Assembly: GCA_009774155.1 (NCBI GenBank)
Contig: VSNE01000149.1
Coordinates: 1 to 6,668, forward strand
Origin: Lachnospiraceae bacterium
GTDB taxonomy: Bacteria; Bacillota; Clostridia; Lachnospirales; Lachnospiraceae
DNA length: 6,668 nucleotides
Direction: 5' to 3'
Numbering within the stretch: the first letter of the stretch is position 1; every line of letters starts with the position of its first letter. The notes beneath the pieces were generated by a model. The model had not been told where the DNA came from. It did no database searches and saw only the letters and a list, made by a program, of their open reading frames with translations. The translations under genes and the position numbers were made by a program. Shown in pieces: positions 5,750 through 6,668 of this stretch.

Positions 5750-5783
5750 ACTAGGGACTATAGATAATGAGGGTATGATTTTC

Positions 5784-6668
5784 ATGGATAAATTCGATCA
5801 ATACAAGAGATTGCTCCGCCTTGGGATTGCCGGCTTTGAGGTATTGGTGGAAACAGTTTTTTTTGCTTTCACCTGGTTTTATATATATAATCCGATGCTT
5901 CTGATTCCGTTTGAAAATAAAGGAAATCTGATGATGATTGGATTTTATGTATTTTATCAGGTCGCTTTCGTCTATCTGTACGGAGGAATGAAGTATGCAT
6001 ATTTCCAGAAAGGACAGTTGATTTTATCTCAGGCGCTTGGAACATTGATTGGCAATGCGGTAATGTATATCCAGATTATCATGGTATTTAAGCAGTTTCC
6101 GTTTCCGATTCTCTGGCCGGTAGCCGCGCTCAGCGCGGCGGATTTTCTGGTGATACTTATACTGAACCAGATCTCTGACGGGATATTTAAAAAGCTTTTT
6201 CCCCCGAAGCGGCTTCTGCTGATCTGCAATCTGAACTACAAGGATAATCTGCTCCGGAAGATTTCCGGCAGGAAGGATTTGTATGAGGTATCCAGATGTG
6301 TTTCCGCGGAGGAATCTCTGGAGCAGCTAAAGGAAGAGGTAAAGGACTGCGATGCGATGATGCTCTACGGGATTGAGGAGCAGAAGCGCAATGAGCTGGT
6401 AAAATATTGTTATGAAAAATCCATCCGGATTTATGTGGCGCCGGAGATTACGGATATCCTGCTCAGAGGAGCAGACAGGGTTCATTCCTTTGATACTCCG
6501 TTTCTTTTGCTTCGGAATTACGGTCTGTCTTTTGAACAGAGGATTATAAAGCGTCTGATGGATATTATGATTTCCGGACTGATGCTGGTTCTTTCGTCCC
6601 CCTTTATGCTTCTGACAGCGCTGGCCATTAAGCTGGAGGATCAGGGGCCTGTTTTCTTTAAGCAGGAG
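5784..6668 (+). CDS. WcaJ/CpsE-like polyprenyl-phosphate sugar-1-phosphate transferase (3' end outside window)
   Basis: The frame is open to the right edge and gives 295 residues. Four N-terminal membrane helices lie at about 13-33, 51-67, 83-101 and 112-129. A Rossmann-like cytoplasmic domain follows (142-220, beginning KRLLLICNL), then the junction FEQRIIKRLMDIMISG (250-265), a hydrophobic hairpin (262-283), and the opening of the catalytic domain LEDQGPVFFKQE (284-295). This is the standard order in proteins that start capsule or exopolysaccharide repeat units by moving a hexose-1-phosphate onto undecaprenyl phosphate at the inner membrane face. The family is usually about 450-480 residues, so roughly the last third, with the catalytic Asp-Glu pair, lies outside the window. 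The ATG at 5784 is preferred because GAGGG (5769-5773) stands ten bases before it; an in-frame ATG at 5775 is only one base from that site. The sugar transferred cannot be told. Confidence 0.92.
   Translation, partial: MDKFDQYKRLLRLGIAGFEVLVETVFFAFTWFYIYNPMLLIPFENKGNLMMIGFYVFYQVAFVYLYGGMKYAYFQKGQLILSQALGTLIGNAVMYIQIIMVFKQFPFPILWPVAALSAADFLVILILNQISDGIFKKLFPPKRLLLICNLNYKDNLLRKISGRKDLYEVSRCVSAEESLEQLKEEVKDCDAMMLYGIEEQKRNELVKYCYEKSIRIYVAPEITDILLRGADRVHSFDTPFLLLRNYGLSFEQRIIKRLMDIMISGLMLVLSSPFMLLTALAIKLEDQGPVFFKQE

Overview
The window looks like part of a cell-envelope polysaccharide or surface-glycosylation locus from a low-to-mid GC Firmicute, probably a Lachnospiraceae-type Clostridia. This rests on the style of the membrane proteins, the AGGAGG-like ribosome binding sites, the sigma-A-like promoters and the codon use; it is an inference, not an identification. 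No rRNA, tRNA, CRISPR array, transposase or phage gene is visible.

Layout, left to right. (1) Positions 1-419 hold the 3' end of a plus-strand membrane protein. Its form, a last membrane helix followed by a soluble tail of about 120 residues, resembles the end of the large protein at 4017-5726. (2) Positions 448-1636, minus strand, hold a translationally coupled pair: a GtrA-family four-helix membrane protein, then a soluble DPM1-like family 2 glycosyltransferase. (3) Positions 1812-3014, plus strand and divergent from that pair, encode a polytopic membrane protein that may be a GT-C-type glycosyltransferase. (4) A strong hairpin (3027-3068) separates it from a convergent minus-strand WcaE-like family 2 glycosyltransferase (3051-3857), whose stop codon lies in the hairpin loop. 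(5) Positions 4017-5726, plus strand, encode a polytopic membrane protein with a soluble C-terminal domain, also GT-C-like. (6) From 5784 to the window edge, plus strand, runs the start of a WcaJ/CpsE-like initiating sugar-phosphate transferase, cut off as its catalytic domain begins.

A working model, by inference: the DPM1-like enzyme loads a sugar onto a polyprenyl phosphate, the GtrA protein helps move that lipid-linked sugar across the membrane, and one of the polytopic proteins transfers the sugar to a surface polymer outside. The sugar-phosphate transferase would start a separate undecaprenyl-pyrophosphate-linked repeat unit, which the WcaE-like enzyme could help extend. The strand changes four times in 6.7 kb and most units have their own promoter, so this looks like a mosaic of small cassettes rather than one long operon.

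The most notable non-coding signals are two closely matching promoters (ATGACA, 17 bp, TAAAAT) before the two polytopic-protein genes, back-to-back divergent promoters around 3915-3977, a 7-bp inverted repeat in a 5' leader, and a perfect 12-bp in-frame tandem duplication at the start of the WcaE-like gene. I see nothing that clearly amounts to a new class of system. The unassigned polytopic proteins are the best candidates for undescribed function.
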